64,000 nucleotides of DNA from a bacterium 1XD21-70 (GCA_003669055.1 RAYB01000003.1:62001-126000); one strand, 5' to 3'; positions 1-9,129 are shown, numbered from the stretch's first letter. Notes: generated by a model from the letters alone, not told the origin. A program made the numbers and translations.

Positions 1-54
1 TGAAAAGAGCACCAAGAACCGCTCAATACAGAAAATCAGACAGGAGATGATTCC

Positions 55-786
55 ATGCCAAGAAAAACCGTCCTTGTTACCGGCGCCTCCCGCGGGATCG
101 GGAAGGCCATTGCCGTGAAATTTGCCAAAAAAGGCTACAATGTTGTGATTAATTGTGCCCACAGGGAAGCAGAACTTCTGCAGGCACAAAAAGAAATTGA
201 AAACTACCAGGTTTGCTGCACCGCCTTTTTGGGGGATATGGGCGATCTGCCTACCTGCGAGAAACTTTTTTTGCTGATCCGCAAACAGTACGGCTCCCTG
301 GACGTCCTGGTGAACAACGCCGGCATCGCCTATATCGGCCTGTTACAGGACATGGCCGCCCATGACTGGGAACGCATCCTGAACACGAACCTGACCTCTG
401 TCTTCAACTGCTGTAAGCTGGCGATCCCCATGATGCTGTCCGCAAAACAAGGCAAGATCATCAACATTTCCTCTGTCTGGGGCAATGTCGGCGCCTCCTG
501 CGAGGTTGCCTACTCTGCTACCAAGGGCGGCATCAATGCCTTTACCAGGGCGCTTGCCAAGGAACTTGCCCCCAGCAATATCCAGGTCAATGCCATCGCC
601 TGCGGGGCAATCGATACAGAGATGAACCGGTGGATGGAGGAAGACGACCTCATCGGCCTGGTGGAAGATATCCCTACCGGGCGTTTAGGGCGCGCAGAGG
701 AAGTGGCCGACTTAGCCTATCACCTCGGCTATAAAAATGCCTATCTCACCGGGCAGGTCATCGGCCTGGACGGCGGATGGACCTGA
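55..786 (+). CDS. ymfI: SDR-family NAD(P)-dependent reductase, probable EF-P 5-aminopentanone reductase
   Basis: A 243-residue short-chain dehydrogenase/reductase. The cofactor-binding TGASRGIG motif is near residue 9, NNAG near residue 87, and the catalytic Ser (NISSVWG) and YxxxK (YSATK) lie near residues 140 and 155. The SSVWG...GASCEVAYSATKGG stretch and the IACGAIDTEMN loop match my memory of Clostridia proteins annotated as the reductase that finishes 5-aminopentanol modification of elongation factor P (YmfI). A FabG-like 3-oxoacyl reductase is the alternative, but no fatty-acid genes are nearby. CAGGAGATGATTCC precedes the ATG. A TGA at bases 1-3 may be the stop of the preceding gene. 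The SDR assignment is firm; the substrate is inferred. Confidence 0.75.
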   Translation: MPRKTVLVTGASRGIGKAIAVKFAKKGYNVVINCAHREAELLQAQKEIENYQVCCTAFLGDMGDLPTCEKLFLLIRKQYGSLDVLVNNAGIAYIGLLQDMAAHDWERILNTNLTSVFNCCKLAIPMMLSAKQGKIINISSVWGNVGASCEVAYSATKGGINAFTRALAKELAPSNIQVNAIACGAIDTEMNRWMEEDDLIGLVEDIPTGRLGRAEEVADLAYHLGYKNAYLTGQVIGLDGGWT

Positions 787-789
787 CCG

Positions 790-1290
790 TCAAAACCCGC
801 GGATCTGGTCCGCCTCCTCATCTGTATTCTCAATTTTACGGATTGTCACATAATAGCTATATGTCTCATTTGCCTTCACCAGCACCCGGTCCCCGACCTT
901 TTTGCGCAGGATGGCCCGGCCCAGAGGCGATTCCATGCTGATCTTGTTATGCATGGAATTCCCCCGGATGCTGGTGACCAGCTTATATGTCTCTTCCTCC
1001 CCGTCGTCCTCCATATATAAAGTGACGGTGTTATTCAGCCCTACCTCGTCTTCCCGGGATTCCTCCGAAACGATGACTGCATTCTTCAGCATATTCTCCA
1101 AGTAGCGGATACGGCTCTCATTTTGATTTTTCTCCCGCTTCGCCGCATGGTACTCAAAATTCTCACTCAGATCCCCGTGGGCGCGTGCTTCCTTCACGGC
1201 CTCTAGGCATTCCTTACGGACTACCAGCTTACGGTGTTCAATCTCCTCTTCAATCTTTTTGACATCTCCCTTTGTCAGTTTTTCCCTCAT
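790..1290 (-). CDS. greA: GreA/GreB-family transcription elongation factor
   Basis: A 166-residue protein with the two-part Gre layout: an N-terminal helical hairpin of about 75 residues (REKLTKGDVKKIEEEIEHRK, then AHGDLSENFEYHAAK, the conserved SENxEY tip region) and a C-terminal FKBP-like domain ending in VGDRVLV. Gre factors insert the hairpin into the RNA polymerase secondary channel to rescue backtracked complexes. I chose the ATG at 1290 because GGGAGG sits just before it. The longer in-frame extension to 1386 has no ribosome binding site. It is convergent with the SDR gene, with 3 bp between the stop codons. It is slightly longer than the usual 158 residues, so it may be a paralog and not the main GreA. 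Confidence 0.85.
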   Translation of the reverse strand: MREKLTKGDVKKIEEEIEHRKLVVRKECLEAVKEARAHGDLSENFEYHAAKREKNQNESRIRYLENMLKNAVIVSEESREDEVGLNNTVTLYMEDDGEEETYKLVTSIRGNSMHNKISMESPLGRAILRKKVGDRVLVKANETYSYYVTIRKIENTDEEADQIRGF

Positions 1291-1514
1291 ATCACGTTCG
1301 CCTCCCATACTTGTATCCGTTCCATCAGTATAGCCTTTCCGCCCCGGCTTTTCAAGCGTTTTTTTCCTGCAAAGCGGCATATCCATTTTTTGGAAGAAAA
1401 ATTACGGGAAATTTACAGATACTGTGTAAAGAAACCCATCACAGAACGCACTGTACTCCCAGAATCTTTTTGGGATTTTGGAAGTGCACCTGGAAAAGGA
1501 GGCATAGGCTGTCC

Positions 1515-2534
1515 ATGAACCTTTATAAAAAACTATTTGCACTGATCCTTATCCCGCCTGTCCTGCTGCTTAGCGGCTGCAGCCATGCCCGGCAGCCGCG
1601 TATCATCCGCATCGGCCACAACCAGTCCACCAGCCACCCGACCCATATCGCGCTGGCCGCTTTTCAGGATTATATCAACGGGCACCTCAAAGGCCGCTAC
1701 CAGGTCGAACTCTATCCCAGCGAACTGCTAGGCTCACAGACGGATATGGTACAGCTGACACAGACCGGAGCCATTGACTATTGCATCGCCAGCAATGCCA
1801 TACTGGAGACCTTTAGCAAAAATTATGAGATTTTCAATCTCCCCTACCTGTTTGCCAGTGCGGATTCCTACCACCATGCCATGGATGACCCCAGCATCAC
1901 CACCCCGATCTTTACCGCTACCCAAAAAGCCGGCTTCACTGCCGTGACCTGGCTCGACGCCGGCACCCGCAACTTTTATACGGTCAGCAAACCCATCGAA
2001 AGCCCAGCCGATTTAAAAGGGCTGAAAATCCGTGTCCAGCAGTCCCCTACCAACATCGAAATGATGCGGCTTTTAGGCGGCTCAGCCACCCCCATGGGGT
2101 TTGGTGATGTCTACACCGCCTTACAGTCCAACATTATTGACGGAGCCGAGAACAATGAGATGGCGCTGACCGATAACGGCCATGGCGATGTCTGCAAATA
2201 CTATTCCTACGACATGCACCAGATGGTTCCTGATATCCTGATCGGGAACAATGCCTTCATCCAAAGCCTGACGGATGAAGAACGTGCCGTATTTGAGGAA
2301 GGCTACCGCCTCGTCAATCAGGTACAGAGGGAGGAATGGGTCAAGGCCGTGGATGCCGCCCGCGAAAAAGCAGCCAGCCAGCAGAAGGTAGAGTTTTTGT
2401 ACCCGGATCAGGCACCCTTTGTTAAAGCCTGCCTCCCGCTCCACCAATCCGTACTGCAAAACAACCCGGCGATCCGCCCCATCTATGATGCCATCCAAAA
2501 ATACAATACCCGTTATCCGTCTGACACTGAATAG
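1515..2534 (+). CDS. dctP: TRAP transporter solute-binding lipoprotein (DctP family)
   Basis: A 339-residue extracellular binding protein of a tripartite ATP-independent periplasmic-type carrier. The signal peptide ends in a lipobox (LLSGC, Cys22), so the mature protein is lipid-anchored outside the membrane. Family landmarks are the GLKIRVQQSPTN segment, with the substrate-contacting Arg, and ALQSNIIDGAEN. Members bind C4-dicarboxylates, sugar acids, sialic acid or other organic acids. The ligand cannot be read from sequence. AAAAGGAGG at 1494-1502 fixes the ATG at 1515; the upstream in-frame extension is noncoding. It is the first gene of a dctPQM operon. Confidence 0.93.
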   Translation: MNLYKKLFALILIPPVLLLSGCSHARQPRIIRIGHNQSTSHPTHIALAAFQDYINGHLKGRYQVELYPSELLGSQTDMVQLTQTGAIDYCIASNAILETFSKNYEIFNLPYLFASADSYHHAMDDPSITTPIFTATQKAGFTAVTWLDAGTRNFYTVSKPIESPADLKGLKIRVQQSPTNIEMMRLLGGSATPMGFGDVYTALQSNIIDGAENNEMALTDNGHGDVCKYYSYDMHQMVPDILIGNNAFIQSLTDEERAVFEEGYRLVNQVQREEWVKAVDAAREKAASQQKVEFLYPDQAPFVKACLPLHQSVLQNNPAIRPIYDAIQKYNTRYPSDTE

Positions 2535-2543
2535 GAGGTGCAT

Positions 2544-3071
2544 ATGAATTCTCTCAGAAAATTGCTAAACCAGATTTTAAATGTGCTGGCCGGAGGCAGC
2601 TTCCTGGCCATGGTCATCCTTACCTGCTGGCAGGTGCTGACCCGCTATATCCTGAAAAACCCGTCCTCCTGGTCTGAGGAACTGGTCTCCTACCTGTTTG
2701 CCTGGATGGCGCTTCTCGGCTCATCCCTGGTCGCCGGTGAACGCGGCCACATGAACATCCCCCTGCTGATGGAGCATTTAAACCCCCATGCCAGAAAATA
2801 CCTGGCGGTTTTTGCAGAGGTTGTGGCCTGCCTGTTTTCCGGGGTCATCCTGGTATTCGGCGGGATCCAGATCACCAACCTGGCTATGGGGCAAATGACC
2901 TCATCGTTAGGGCTTGCCATCGGCGTTTTCTATCTCGTCCTTCCCCTTAGCGGCATTTTAAATATCGTCTATACAATTTTGAACATTGTGGAAATCCTCA
3001 CAGGCAAGATTTGCCTGGAACCCGAAAACAAGACTGTCCCAAAAGCCCAAAAGGCCGGAAAGGAGGCGTAA
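2544..3071 (+). CDS. dctQ: TRAP transporter small permease (DctQ family)
   Basis: A 175-residue membrane protein with four predicted hydrophobic segments (around residues 14-34, 49-68, 89-110 and 125-147), the expected DctQ topology. The SSWSEELVSYLFAWMALLGS stretch in the second segment is typical of the family. DctQ pairs with DctM to form the Na+-coupled channel that accepts substrate from DctP. The ATG at 2544 follows TAGGAGG with ideal spacing. A GTG six bases upstream lies inside the ribosome binding site and is rejected. It starts 9 bp after dctP and ends 3 bp before dctM, so translation is probably coupled. Confidence 0.93.
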   Translation: MNSLRKLLNQILNVLAGGSFLAMVILTCWQVLTRYILKNPSSWSEELVSYLFAWMALLGSSLVAGERGHMNIPLLMEHLNPHARKYLAVFAEVVACLFSGVILVFGGIQITNLAMGQMTSSLGLAIGVFYLVLPLSGILNIVYTILNIVEILTGKICLEPENKTVPKAQKAGKEA

Positions 3072-3074
3072 CCC

Positions 3075-4376
3075 ATGGCTATCCAATCTCTGCTGGTTAT
3101 TCTGGCTGTCCTCGCCGTGCTTCTGACTGCCGGAGTCCCGATCTCCTATGCCATCGGCATCTCCTCCCTGGCAGCCATCCTCCAGGTTGTGCCTCTGGAT
3201 GTGTCCGTCCTGACCGCCTCCCAGCGGATCTTTGTCGGGATGAGCAAATTCAGCCTCACTGCCATCCCCTTCTTTATCCTGGCCGGAAACCTGATGAACC
3301 AAGGCGGCATCGCCAAGCGCCTGGTTGACTTTGTGCTGGCTATCTTAGGGAAGCTTCCCGGCGCCCTGTTAGTAACCAACGTCGGCGCCAATGCCCTCTT
3401 TGGCGCTATCTCCGGCTCTGCCTCCGCGGCTGCCGCAGCCGTGGGCAGCATGGTCCTCGACGGCGAAAAAGAGCAGGGATATTCCCCGGCATTGTGCGCC
3501 GCCACCAACGGAGCCTCCGCCCCCGCCGGGCTGCTGATCCCGCCCTCCAATGCCCTGATTACCTATTCTTTGGTATCCGGCGGCACTTCCGTGGCCGCTC
3601 TGTTTCTGGCCGGATACCTCCCGGGCATCATCTGGAGCGCCTGCTGCATTGCAGTAGCAGTCATAATCGCCAGGAAAAACGGCCACCGGGGAACCCCCGG
3701 AAGGTTTGACTGGAAAAACCTGCTTTCTGCCACCTTACGTGCCCTCCCTGCCCTCTCCCTCATTGTTGTGGTTATCGGCGGGATCATCGCCGGGGTCTTT
3801 ACTGCGACCGAAGGTTCCGCCATCGCAGTGGCCTATGCCCTGATCCTTAGCATCTGCTACCGCAGCCTTTCCTGGAAAAGTTTCTGGCGTATCGTGACTG
3901 ACAGCGCCAAAATGAGCGGCATGATCGTATTTTTGATCGGTGTCTCCAATATTATGGGCTGGGTCATGGCCTTTACCCAGATCCCCCAGGCAATCTCAGC
4001 TGCCCTTTTGGGCTTTTCTGACAGCCCGGTAATCATCCTGCTTGTCATGAATGTGATCCTGCTGGCAGCCGGAACCTTCATGGATGTCACCCCTGCCATC
4101 CTTATCTTCACCCCACTGTTTTTGCCGGTAGTAAAAACGTTTGGCATGAGCCCCATCCAGTTCGGCCTGATCTTAGTCTATAACCTGTGCATCGGCAATA
4201 TTACCCCGCCGGTAGGAAACACCTTGTTTGTCGCCATCAAAATCGGCAGAACCTCCCTCGCCAAGGTAATGCCCTACATGCTGATGTACTATGCGGCCAT
4301 CTTAGCGGGGCTGCTGCTGGTAACCTATGTCTCCGCTGTCAGCCTGGCCCTGCCGATGGCCGCCGGTATGGTATAA
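3075..4376 (+). CDS. dctM: TRAP transporter large permease (DctM family)
   Basis: A 433-residue, highly hydrophobic protein with about 12 membrane segments, the usual DctM length. Conserved features include the PFFILAGNLMNQGGIAKRLV segment near residue 65, the GSASAAAAAVGS stretch near 115, and LIPPSNALITYSLVSG, part of the transport core. It forms the Na+-driven permease with DctQ. AAGGAGG sits just before the ATG. It is last in the operon and convergent with the polysaccharide deacetylase gene 37 bp away; I see no strong U-tract terminator in that gap. Confidence 0.95.
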   Translation: MAIQSLLVILAVLAVLLTAGVPISYAIGISSLAAILQVVPLDVSVLTASQRIFVGMSKFSLTAIPFFILAGNLMNQGGIAKRLVDFVLAILGKLPGALLVTNVGANALFGAISGSASAAAAAVGSMVLDGEKEQGYSPALCAATNGASAPAGLLIPPSNALITYSLVSGGTSVAALFLAGYLPGIIWSACCIAVAVIIARKNGHRGTPGRFDWKNLLSATLRALPALSLIVVVIGGIIAGVFTATEGSAIAVAYALILSICYRSLSWKSFWRIVTDSAKMSGMIVFLIGVSNIMGWVMAFTQIPQAISAALLGFSDSPVIILLVMNVILLAAGTFMDVTPAILIFTPLFLPVVKTFGMSPIQFGLILVYNLCIGNITPPVGNTLFVAIKIGRTSLAKVMPYMLMYYAAILAGLLLVTYVSAVSLALPMAAGMV

Positions 4377-4413
4377 TGTGAACACTTAGCGAGGTGTACG
4401 GAAATATGGCTTT

Positions 4414-5637
4414 TTACCGGAATGAAGAGTAAAGTTTTCCCGCTTCCAGCGAATAGCCCTTAGCCGCTGCCATCTCGCTGATTGTCACCAGCTGGAAGCC
4501 GCGCTTTGTCAGTTCCGGAATGATTGTCATCGAGGCATCGCCTGTCGCCCCGTATAATTCATGCATCAGGATGATGTCCCCATCCTTGACCTTGCCCAGC
4601 ACGGAATTGACCGTTTGCTGGGCATTCCTGGTCTTCCAGTCCAGGGTATCAATGTTCCACTGGATCATCGGCATATGCGTATTCGCCAGCACGGTAGAAT
4701 TATATCCGCCGCCCGGAAGCCGCATCACACGCGGCCGTACCCCGCACACCGCCTCAATCGCATCATTGCAGCGGCTCACCTGTGCCTGGATCTCCGCCAC
4801 CCCCTGCTTCTGCAGATATTTATGGTTCATGGAATGGTTTGCCACCTCATGCCCTTCGGCCACCATCCTCTTTACTTCCGTGGCATAGGAACCCACTCTT
4901 TCCCCCACCATAAAAAATGTCGCTTTCCCGCCATACTGTGCCAGGCAGTCCATAATACGGTTTCCTACTGACGGCTGCGGGCCGTCGTCATAGGTAAGAG
5001 CCACCATAGGCTTAGAAGGGTCAACCGTCCGGCCTAAAGCCTGCTGCGCCGCGGCCTGGCGCGCTGCTTCTTCTGCCTGGCGGGCCGCCTCCTGCGCTGC
5101 TGCTTCTTCCGCCTGGCGGGCCGCCTCCTGCGCTGCTGCTTCTTCCGCCTGGCGGGCCGCCTCCTGTGCCGCCGCTTCCTCTGCCTGGCGCGCTGCCTCC
5201 TGTGCTGCCTTTTCGGCCTCTTCCTGTGCCGCGGCCGGCCCTGCATTCTGCTGCCCTGTGCCGCCGACCGTAATGACAGACGCCCCCTGGCCGTCTCCCG
5301 CTACTTCTGCCGGCGGCTGGCTGCCCCCTGCTACGGCCGTCTGGCTATCCGCCTGGCCGCCCTCTGCTACGGCCGCCTGGCTGTCTGGCTGGCCGCCCTC
5401 TGCCCCGGACGCCTGGCTATCCGCCTGGCCGCCCTCTGCCCTGGCCACCTGGCCTTCTGCAATCGCTGTGCCTGGCGAATCCCCCATCCAGACCATGGAA
5501 TTATCCTGCCCGACGTCCACCCAATCCCTTTTTTCCCAACCTGGCTTTCCAAAGTCCGGTGCTGCCGCCCATACCGGCTGTGCCATCAGGCAGGCAGCCC
5601 CTATCATTGCAACCACAATTTTTCCATACTTCCTCAT
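4414..5637 (-). CDS. Secreted polysaccharide deacetylase (CE4/NodB) with Ala/Glu-rich linker
   Basis: About 407 residues. A signal peptide (KIVVAMIGAACLMAQPVWAA) is followed by a long low-complexity region of about 170 residues, made of SQ/EGGQ repeats and then QEAARQAEEAA repeats, and a C-terminal NodB domain of about 200 residues. Metal and catalytic motifs are intact: TYDDGP, the HSMNH metal-binding pair, RLPGGGYN, and a C-terminal LMHE in place of the usual LHD. Such enzymes remove N-acetyl groups from peptidoglycan or surface glycans outside the cell. AGGAGG touches an ATG at 5646, so I prefer the ATG at 5637, nine bases away. The linker probably spans the wall. Confidence 0.9.
   Translation of the reverse strand: MRKYGKIVVAMIGAACLMAQPVWAAAPDFGKPGWEKRDWVDVGQDNSMVWMGDSPGTAIAEGQVARAEGGQADSQASGAEGGQPDSQAAVAEGGQADSQTAVAGGSQPPAEVAGDGQGASVITVGGTGQQNAGPAAAQEEAEKAAQEAARQAEEAAAQEAARQAEEAAAQEAARQAEEAAAQEAARQAEEAARQAAAQQALGRTVDPSKPMVALTYDDGPQPSVGNRIMDCLAQYGGKATFFMVGERVGSYATEVKRMVAEGHEVANHSMNHKYLQKQGVAEIQAQVSRCNDAIEAVCGVRPRVMRLPGGGYNSTVLANTHMPMIQWNIDTLDWKTRNAQQTVNSVLGKVKDGDIILMHELYGATGDASMTIIPELTKRGFQLVTISEMAAAKGYSLEAGKLYSSFR
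5041..5215. repeat. Coding tandem repeat (QEAARQAEEAA units)
   Basis: About four nearly identical units of roughly 36-39 bp, each containing GCCTGGCGGGCCGCCTCC, inside the deacetylase linker. They encode a charged Ala/Glu helical repeat. Such units can change number by slippage or recombination. Confidence 0.8.
5340..5460. repeat. Coding imperfect repeat (AVAEGGQxDSQ units)
   Basis: Imperfect copies of a unit of about 36 bp encode EGGQADSQ/EGGQPDSQ/AGGSQ repeats. They lie between the signal peptide and the helical repeat of the same deacetylase. Confidence 0.7.
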
Positions 5638-5782
5638 TTTCCTCATCCTCCTAAAATTACGCTAAATCACGCTTATTCCAATGCATACCCCGGTATAGCA
5701 CTTGGCTGTGCAGTCCGTTTCCTTAAAGTCCGTACCTCCATCCCTTTCGGCCATTGCCTGCAAAACACTTGTACCCGTATCC

Positions 5783-6607
5783 TCATTTTCCTTCGGTACT
5801 GTTTTTGGCATTGCCGCAATACACCCACCAGTATACGGCTCCCACAAACACGGATCCCCCGACGATGTTGCCAAGGGTAACCGGCAGCAGGTTCCCAAAG
5901 AGGAAATTCCCCCAGGTAAGGCGGCTTATGTCTGTGGTTATGGCTGTTGCGTACTCGGGGAGCCCGGCAGCAAACAGGCCGACCGGGCAGTAAAACATAT
6001 TTGCCACACTGTGCTCAAAGCCGCAGACCACAAACACTACGATCGGGTAGAACAAGGCAATCACCTTACCGGCAGCATCTTTTGCCGCAAAACTTGCCCA
6101 GACTGCCAGGCAAACCAGCAGGTTGCACAGGATCCCCTTAAGGAACGCGTCCCAAAAAGGCATCGATACCTTTGCGGCTGCCGTGCCGACTGCAGCCGCG
6201 GCAAGCTGGCCGTCAAACAGGCTTAGCTGATGGCTATAGGCCACCATCCAGGCAACCAGGATGCTTCCTGTAAAATTCCCCAGGTACACAATCAGCCAGT
6301 TACGGAGCATCCCGGACAAAGTAATCTCCCGGCTCAGCAGCGGTATGGCCAGCAGGCAGTTGCCCGTGAACAGTTCGCTTCCGGCCAGCAGCACCAAGGT
6401 CAGCCCTGCCGGGAATATACAGGCACCTACCAGCTTCCCGGCCGAACCGCCCACCGTACAGGCGGCCGTAGAGGCGCCGCAGCCTGCCACGGCAATATAG
6501 ATACCGGCCATGACTGCCAAAAGAAACATCTTATCCGCCCGCATTGCCACTTTTTTCTTTCCGATCCCAATATAATTATTTGCAATTTCTCCTGGTGTGC
6601 TGAGCAT
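5783..6607 (-). CDS. Formate/nitrite transporter (FNT) family channel
   Basis: A 274-residue membrane protein with six hydrophobic segments and FNT landmarks: the N-terminal TPGEIANNYIGIGKKK, a Gly-rich pore loop (AGSELFTGNCL) and GFEHSVANMF, which carries the central pore histidine. FNT channels move formate, nitrite, hydrosulfide or lactate with protons. Its place at the end of the hydrogenase satellite operon makes formate the likeliest cargo; that is inference. GAAGGAGGGG precedes the ATG at 6607. A GTG at 6625 overlaps the PHP stop and lies upstream of that site, so I reject it. Confidence 0.9.
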   Translation of the reverse strand: MLSTPGEIANNYIGIGKKKVAMRADKMFLLAVMAGIYIAVAGCGASTAACTVGGSAGKLVGACIFPAGLTLVLLAGSELFTGNCLLAIPLLSREITLSGMLRNWLIVYLGNFTGSILVAWMVAYSHQLSLFDGQLAAAAVGTAAAKVSMPFWDAFLKGILCNLLVCLAVWASFAAKDAAGKVIALFYPIVVFVVCGFEHSVANMFYCPVGLFAAGLPEYATAITTDISRLTWGNFLFGNLLPVTLGNIVGGSVFVGAVYWWVYCGNAKNSTEGK

Positions 6608-6621
6608 CTGCCGCCCCTCCT

Positions 6622-7338
6622 TCACTCTCCGCGCAAGGCATCCAATACACCCCGGATACTCTTTTCCCTCACCGGGATCGTAAGATCCGGCTCATGGATA
6701 TGTTCCAGGTAATGGGCATCGGAATTGCTGATAATCCGGCATCCGTCCAGGTAAGGGTTGCCCCGCTTCGCCTCGTGCAGCTTTTTCAGATCCTTTAGTT
6801 CCGCAGTCTTAAACTTGCTGTCCGGCGGCACAAAGCCTAAGTTGGCAATCAGGCTGTTGGCACTCTTTTCAATATGTGCCGGGAACATCACCCCGCCATA
6901 GGAACGCACCAAATCCCAAAGCCGGTCAAAAGAGATATCCACACTGTTGATCAGCAGGTTCGGCTCTGTCCCCACTACCTCGTCCTCCTCGTTGCAGATC
7001 TGCTGCTTCCCAAATACTGCCTCCTTGTTGGGGAATTTCATCAGGCGGCCATATACATAAGCATCAAAATCCAACGCCTGCTCCAGGGCGGGGAACAGGC
7101 ATACTGCATGCACCTCCTCCGAGGTGTTAATCTCCATGCCAGGAACCGCCAGCACGCCGAACTGCTCTGCCAGCTTCATCACCGCCGGGCAGTTTTTGCA
7201 GGAATTGTGGTCAGTGACTGCAATCACATCCAGCCCTTTGACCGCCGCCATCCCCACAATATTGCCCGGCGTCATATCGTCATCCCCGCATGGGGAAAGG
7301 CAGGAATGGATATGCAGGTCATAGGTGAGGCTGATCAT
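6622..7338 (-). CDS. PHP-domain phosphoesterase
   Basis: A 238-residue protein with the PHP fold: HIHSCLSPCGDDDMTP at the N-terminus (HxH metal site), VTDHNS near residue 43, EINTSEEVHAVCLFP near 70 and a C-terminal ISNSDAHYLEHI. These His/Asp residues form the trinuclear metal site seen in PHP phosphoesterases such as histidinol phosphatase. This subfamily is often found beside clostridial [FeFe]-hydrogenase genes, with unknown substrate. It starts 3 bp after the DRTGG gene and ends just before the FNT channel, so all are one transcription unit. Confidence 0.85.
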   Translation of the reverse strand: MISLTYDLHIHSCLSPCGDDDMTPGNIVGMAAVKGLDVIAVTDHNSCKNCPAVMKLAEQFGVLAVPGMEINTSEEVHAVCLFPALEQALDFDAYVYGRLMKFPNKEAVFGKQQICNEEDEVVGTEPNLLINSVDISFDRLWDLVRSYGGVMFPAHIEKSANSLIANLGFVPPDSKFKTAELKDLKKLHEAKRGNPYLDGCRIISNSDAHYLEHIHEPDLTIPVREKSIRGVLDALRGE

Positions 7339-7341
7339 CCC

Positions 7342-7677
7342 CTATCCCTGCTGCGCCTGGTAAATTTTCAGTGCTGCATCGAAGATCGGCAGTTCGGTCC
7401 CCATCACCGTGATCTCCTGGTCCTTGGCCTTCTTCATGGCAACTTCATCCAGCACGGCGCCCTCCGCCATGATAATGCACGCCGTGTCGGTCAGTGTCGC
7501 CACCGCCAGCGTATTCATATTCCCCATCACGGTTACCCATGCACAGCCAGAGGGCGCCCGCCCCATGGCAATGCTTAAAAGGTCACAGCAGAACGGGACC
7601 GTGATCTCGCGTTCCAGGTTCTCCCCTACATTCACTACGCCAAACATCCCGCTGTCTAACAATTCCTGAACTGTCAT
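7342..7677 (-). CDS. DRTGG-domain protein (second copy)
   Basis: A 111-residue single-domain protein related to the DRTGG fold (REITVPFCCDLLSIAMGRAP, then a TLTDTACIIMAEGA core). DRTGG domains occur beside CBS pairs and in phosphotransacetylase N-termini and are thought to bind nucleotides or to regulate. Free-standing copies like this sit in clostridial hydrogenase clusters without a proven role. AAAAGGAGAGGAAT precedes the start. A related gene lies at 9651-9998, so the arm carries two. Confidence 0.75.
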   Translation of the reverse strand: MTVQELLDSGMFGVVNVGENLEREITVPFCCDLLSIAMGRAPSGCAWVTVMGNMNTLAVATLTDTACIIMAEGAVLDEVAMKKAKDQEITVMGTELPIFDAALKIYQAQQG

Positions 7678-7710
7678 ATTCCTCTCCTTTTCCTGCCCAT
7701 AGCCGGGCAG

Positions 7711-9129
7711 CTACTCCTTTGCCTGCTTCCCGTTCTCGTCCTCCGCGTCGCGGTTGTCCAAAAGCGACATCTCATCCGAGATCCGCTGGATATATTCCTT
7801 TAGGATCCGCAATGTCTCCTGGCCGCCCTTATCGCGTTCATGCAGGTCGTCTGCCAACACGGAAACCTCCTCGGAAAGCTTGTGCAGGTTCTCCCGCAGG
7901 TAATAGACACAGTCGTTCTCGCTGGCCTGCCCCCGCACAATATCCTCTGCCAATGCCTTGCAGGTCGGCGCCCCGCAGGAACCGCAGTCCAAGCCCGGCA
8001 GTTTTTTGCACAGGCGCTCCACCTGGTTTAAGCGGGCGAAGCTTTCCATCATGTTGCCTCCAAGGCTGAACACCGGCTCATACTGCACGCCCGTGGTCCA
8101 GGGAATCATCTCCTCCGCGTGGTCTTCCATATCCATATGGCTCCGCGCCACCGGCATGTATTTGCGCAGCCGCTTCAGCTTAACCTCAGCGACATAAGGG
8201 TTCTCCACATTCAGGACCCCGCCCACACACCCGCCGTTGCAGGCATTCAGTTCCACGAATTTCAGGTTCGTAAACTTCTGGTCCTCCAGATCCTCCAGCA
8301 CCCGGATCACATTCTCAATGCCATCTGCCGCCAGATAACTCTCGGTGAACAAACCGCTTGCCTCGCCGCCGCTCCGCCCCCAGCTGATGCCGATCTTGCC
8401 AGAAGTCACCAGATCCCAGGCCTCCTCCCCCACAGCCTTCATATGGGAGATCAGCTGCGGATAGACATCCTTGATCGCCAGCACATGGTCCACCTGGCTC
8501 CTCTCCGTCCCCAAAGGCGCCTTGGAATACGTCACCTTTGACGGGCACGGGGAGATAAAACAGATACCGATCTCCTTGCGTTCCAGCCCCGTCTTCTGCA
8601 TGGCACGCTGCGCCGCCAGCGACGCTGCCACCTCTACCGGCGGGTTGAGCGGCAGCAGGTGCGAAATCAGGTTCGGGAAACGCACCCGGATCAGCCGCAC
8701 CACGGACGGGCAGGCCGTGCTGATGATCGGCAGGTTATCCTCGTGATGGTTCAGATACTCCCGCGTGGCCTCCGACACCAGCTCCGCCGCCGCACTGACC
8801 TCAAACACATCGTTAAACCCCATCAAAAGCAGTGCATTCAATACAATATTGACATCATCCAGATTGTTGAACTGGCTATATAGAGCCGGTGCCGGAAGTG
8901 CCACCGTATAACGGTACTGCTTCATTACATCCATTTTGTCAAAGGTGGCATGCTTGGCATGGTGCGGGCATACCCGGATGCATTCCCCGCAATCAATGCA
9001 GAATTTGGCATTAATCTGTGCCTTTCCGTTCCTGACCCGTATCGCCTGGGTCGGGCAGCGCTTGATACAGTTGATGCAGCCCTTGCACAGTTCCGGGTCC
9101 AAACGCACCGAATGGTAAAATTTGTCCAT
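7711..9129 (-). CDS. [FeFe]-hydrogenase-like iron-sulfur protein, putative regulatory/sensory type
   Basis: 472 residues. Two N-terminal 4Fe-4S motifs (CKGCINCIKRCP and CIDCGECIRVCP) are followed by a hydrogenase large-subunit domain, a CGSCGAPTC iron-sulfur motif and a C-terminal coiled coil of about 60 residues. All four H-cluster cysteines can be placed (TACPS, SPCPSK, NACNGGC), but the loops differ from catalytic enzymes: TSCxPGW is TACPSV, MPCxxKK is SPCPSK, and the GGGQP tail is GGVLNVENP. That pattern fits the divergent non-catalytic or sensory hydrogenases. It lacks a PAS domain. The ATG at 9129 follows GGAGGGAGCAGAAT. A function as redox or H2 sensor is inferred from context. Confidence 0.85.
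   Translation of the reverse strand: MDKFYHSVRLDPELCKGCINCIKRCPTQAIRVRNGKAQINAKFCIDCGECIRVCPHHAKHATFDKMDVMKQYRYTVALPAPALYSQFNNLDDVNIVLNALLLMGFNDVFEVSAAAELVSEATREYLNHHEDNLPIISTACPSVVRLIRVRFPNLISHLLPLNPPVEVAASLAAQRAMQKTGLERKEIGICFISPCPSKVTYSKAPLGTERSQVDHVLAIKDVYPQLISHMKAVGEEAWDLVTSGKIGISWGRSGGEASGLFTESYLAADGIENVIRVLEDLEDQKFTNLKFVELNACNGGCVGGVLNVENPYVAEVKLKRLRKYMPVARSHMDMEDHAEEMIPWTTGVQYEPVFSLGGNMMESFARLNQVERLCKKLPGLDCGSCGAPTCKALAEDIVRGQASENDCVYYLRENLHKLSEEVSVLADDLHERDKGGQETLRILKEYIQRISDEMSLLDNRDAEDENGKQAKE

Noticed and set aside
5034-5246. An Arg-rich ORF and repeat block that resembled a CRISPR-like array.
   Set aside because: The repeats have no spacers of constant length and are in frame with the deacetylase linker. 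The Arg-rich frame is a shadow of it.
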